From the NCBI GenBank assembly GCA_027340195.1, contig DAHWNE010000095.1, positions 1 to 7,346 on the forward strand: a DNA stretch of 7,346 nt, read 5' to 3'. This DNA comes from Acetobacteraceae bacterium (GTDB lineage: Bacteria > Pseudomonadota > Alphaproteobacteria > Acetobacterales > Acetobacteraceae). The notes below the pieces were generated by a model. It saw only the letters and a list, made by a program, of their open reading frames with translations, was not told where the DNA came from and made no database searches. Shown here in pieces: positions 5,700 through 7,346 of the stretch (positions are counted from its first letter, which is position 1; every line of letters begins with the position of its first letter). Position numbers and translations under genes: made by a program.

Positions 5700-6689
5700 T
5701 CAGCCGCCGAACCGCGCCCGGTACTCCCGCGGCCCCACCGCCAGCACGCGCAGAAACGCCCGGCGCATCGTCTCCTCGGCGGCGAAGCCGGAGCGGCGGC
5801 AGATCCGCTTCACCGGCTGGCGCGTCTCGGCCAGAAGCCGCGCCGCCGCCTCCACCCGCAGCCGCTCCAGCGCACGCGCCGGGGTGGTTCCGGTCTCGGC
5901 GGTATAGTGGCGGCTGAAACTGCGCGGGCTCATCCCCGCCTCGGCCGCCATCGCCTCGAGCCGGATCGGCCGGTCCAGCCGGGCCGCCATCCAGGCGTGC
6001 AGCGCCCCCCAGCGGTCCTCGGCGAGCTGGGCCGACAGCGCGGCGCTGAACTGCGCCTGCCCGCCCGGGCGCTTGATGAACATCACCAGCTGGCGCGCCG
6101 CCGCCAGCGCCACCGTCCGGCCCAGATCCGCCTCCACCAGCGCCAGCGCGAGATCGATGCCGGCGGTGACCCCGGCCGAGGACCAGACCACCCCGTCGCG
6201 CACGAAGATCGGGTCGGGCTCCACCCGGATCGCGGGGTAGCGCCGCGCCAACGCCGCGCAATGCGCCCAATGGGTGGTGGCACGCTGCCCGTCCAGCAGC
6301 CCCGCCTCCGCCAGCAGGAACGCGCCGGTGCAGACCGAGGCCACCCGCCGTGCCGCCGCCGCCCGCGCCCGCAGCCAGGCCAGCAGCCCGGCATCCGCCG
6401 CCGCCGCGCTCACGCCCGGCCCGCCCGCCACCAGCAACGTGTCCGGCCCCGCGTCCTGTGGCAGCGCGTCCGCCAGCAGGCTCAGCCCGGCCGAGCTCGT
6501 CACCGCGCCCCCGCCTTGCGCCACCACCCTTGTCGCGTAGGGGGGCGGCAGGCCGGGGGCGGCCCGCAGCTGGTTCACGGTGGCGAAGACCTGCAGCGGC
6601 CCGGTCACGTCCAGCAGCTGCGCCGCCGGATAGGCCAGCACCCCCACCGTCCGCGGCGCGTTTGGCAGGATCCGAGGGGTTTCCGACAT
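5700..6689 (-). CDS. GlxA-family transcriptional regulator (DJ-1/PfpI-like domain + AraC HTH)
   Basis: This is a 329-residue cytoplasmic transcription factor. Residues about 13-200 form a DJ-1/PfpI (class I glutamine amidotransferase-like) domain. It contains LLVAGGPG, the nucleophile-elbow segment SVCTGAFLLAEAGLL with C120, RATTHW and SSAGVTAGIDLAL. Residues about 225-329 form the AraC/XylS DNA-binding domain with two helix-turn-helix units (about 244-265 and 292-313, ending GPREYRARF). GlxA-like regulators use the first domain as a ligand or oligomerisation module; the ligand here is unknown. ATG at 6689 was chosen because the longer reading from 6845 runs into the divergent gene and adds non-family residues. 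The region before the ATG has no strong Shine-Dalgarno sequence. The divergent neighbour encodes a stand-alone protein of the same fold and is the likely target. Confidence 0.9.
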   Translation of the reverse strand: MSETPRILPNAPRTVGVLAYPAAQLLDVTGPLQVFATVNQLRAAPGLPPPYATRVVAQGGGAVTSSAGLSLLADALPQDAGPDTLLVAGGPGVSAAAADAGLLAWLRARAAAARRVASVCTGAFLLAEAGLLDGQRATTHWAHCAALARRYPAIRVEPDPIFVRDGVVWSSAGVTAGIDLALALVEADLGRTVALAAARQLVMFIKRPGGQAQFSAALSAQLAEDRWGALHAWMAARLDRPIRLEAMAAEAGMSPRSFSRHYTAETGTTPARALERLRVEAAARLLAETRQPVKRICRRSGFAAEETMRRAFLRVLAVGPREYRARFGG

Positions 6690-6730
6690 TCCGGCCACAT
6701 CTTGCCGCGCTACACCCCCCGGGTCCAGCA

Positions 6731-6736
6731 AGGAGG
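6731..6736 (+). promoter_or_regulatory. ribosome binding site of the DJ-1/PfpI gene
   Basis: A perfect AGGAGG lies five bases before ATG at 6742 and fixes the start of the plus-strand gene. The 52-nt gap between the divergent genes must hold both promoters or parts of them; I could not identify convincing -35/-10 pairs there. A weak inverted repeat CTTGC (6701-6705)/GCAAG (6728-6732) is the only operator-like feature seen. Confidence 0.7.
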
Positions 6737-6741
6737 CACGC

Positions 6742-7346
6742 ATGACCCCGCCGCCCATCGCCATCGGTTCGCTGCTCTTCGACGGCGTCGACCAGATCGA
6801 CCTGACCGGCCCGTTCGAGGTGCTGTCCCGCCTGCCCGGCGCCACCCACCGCCTCTACGCACGCAGCCTCGAGCCGGTGCGCGACGTGAACGGCTTGCGC
6901 CTGCTGCCCGACGCGACCCTGGCCGAGGCACCGGCGCTCGATATCCTGCACATTCCGGGCGGCGCGGGGCAGGAGGCGCTGATGGAGGACGCCGCCGTGC
7001 TGGACTGGATTCGCGCCCAGGCCGCGGGCGCTCGGCGGGTGTTGTCGGTCTGCACCGGGGCCCTGCTGTGCGGGGCGGCGGGGCTGCTGGCCGGGCGGCG
7101 GGCGACCACCCATTGGGCGGCGTTCGATCTGCTGGGCCTGTTCGGCGCGATCCCGGTGAACGAACGGGTGGTGGCGGACGGGCATTTCATCTTCGCCGCC
7201 GGCGTCACCGCCGGGATCGACGGTGCCCTGCGCCTCGCCGCCGATCTGCGCGGCGAGGCCGCCGCCCAGGCCATCCAGTTGCACATCGCCTACGCGCCCG
7301 AGCCGCCTTTCACCGCCGGCACGCCGGAAACCGCGCCGCCGCAGAT
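6742..7346 (+). CDS. DJ-1/PfpI family protein, isonitrile hydratase-like (3' end cut by window)
   Basis: The open frame runs from ATG 6742 off the window end, giving 201 residues; the family is usually about 220-230, so little is missing. The sequence fits the DJ-1/PfpI superfamily and looks closest to InhA-type isonitrile hydratases, which hydrate isonitriles to N-substituted formamides. Visible features are LLFDGVDQIDLTGPFEVL (from 11, with D20 where the family has a conserved Asp) and HIPGGAGQEALM. Next come the nucleophile elbow SVCTGALLCGAAGLL with C104, RATTHW (120-125), the AAGVTAGIDGAL segment and the tail QLHIAYAPEPPFTAGTPE. It is transcribed divergently from a GlxA-type regulator with a related N-terminal domain. 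The superfamily also includes proteases, glyoxalases and chaperones, so the substrate is only a guess. Confidence 0.88.
   Translation, partial: MTPPPIAIGSLLFDGVDQIDLTGPFEVLSRLPGATHRLYARSLEPVRDVNGLRLLPDATLAEAPALDILHIPGGAGQEALMEDAAVLDWIRAQAAGARRVLSVCTGALLCGAAGLLAGRRATTHWAAFDLLGLFGAIPVNERVVADGHFIFAAGVTAGIDGALRLAADLRGEAAAQAIQLHIAYAPEPPFTAGTPETAPPQ

Noticed and set aside
5564..5700. Replication origin near rpmH, as in some bacteria with dnaA-rpmH linkage
   Set aside because: No DnaA-box-like TTATCCACA sequences and no dnaA gene; in alphaproteobacteria rpmH is not normally at the origin.
6690..6845. N-terminal extension of the GlxA-like regulator into the divergent gene
   Set aside because: The added residues are the antisense of the DJ-1/PfpI gene's beginning; family similarity starts just after ATG 6689.

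Overview
The window is high-GC DNA that reads as an alphaproteobacterium, most likely Acetobacteraceae or a relative. The ribosomal protein bL34, the YidC and YidD sequences and the rpmH-rnpA-yidD-yidC-yihA gene order are typical of that class. This assignment comes from recognising the protein sequences, not from a database search. All genes but the last lie on the minus strand.

Right to left along the minus strand, the core is a tightly packed housekeeping operon (2412-5563): rpmH (bL34), rnpA (RNase P protein), yidD, yidC (membrane insertase) and yihA/ysxC (ribosome-biogenesis GTPase). Three of its junctions overlap or abut (ATGA, TAGATG, GTGA), which points to translational coupling. A near-consensus sigma-70 promoter (TTGACC-17-TATAAG) sits just upstream of rpmH, followed by a GC-rich leader of about 90 nt.

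Right of the operon (5700-7346) is a divergent pair: a GlxA-type regulator (DJ-1/PfpI-like sensor plus AraC DNA-binding domain) on the minus strand, and a DJ-1/PfpI protein resembling isonitrile hydratase on the plus strand, cut by the window end. Only 52 nt separate them, so the regulator plausibly controls the enzyme.

Left of the operon the sequence looks like accessory or decaying DNA. A gap of about 400 nt leads to a lower-GC gene for a secreted PEP-CTERM protein (choice-of-anchor E type), followed by a strong hairpin. Next is a remnant of phosphatidylserine decarboxylase that stops just before the family's autocleavage site and lacks a recognisable N-terminus. After it comes a MNT-type nucleotidyltransferase fragment with a one-base frameshift, whose homology ends at the start of a RelE/HigB-like toxin gene. 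The toxin's antitoxin would lie beyond the left edge.

I found no clearly new system. The most unusual part is the patchwork of gene fragments at 330-1143. No CRISPR array, insertion sequence, tRNA or rRNA was seen.
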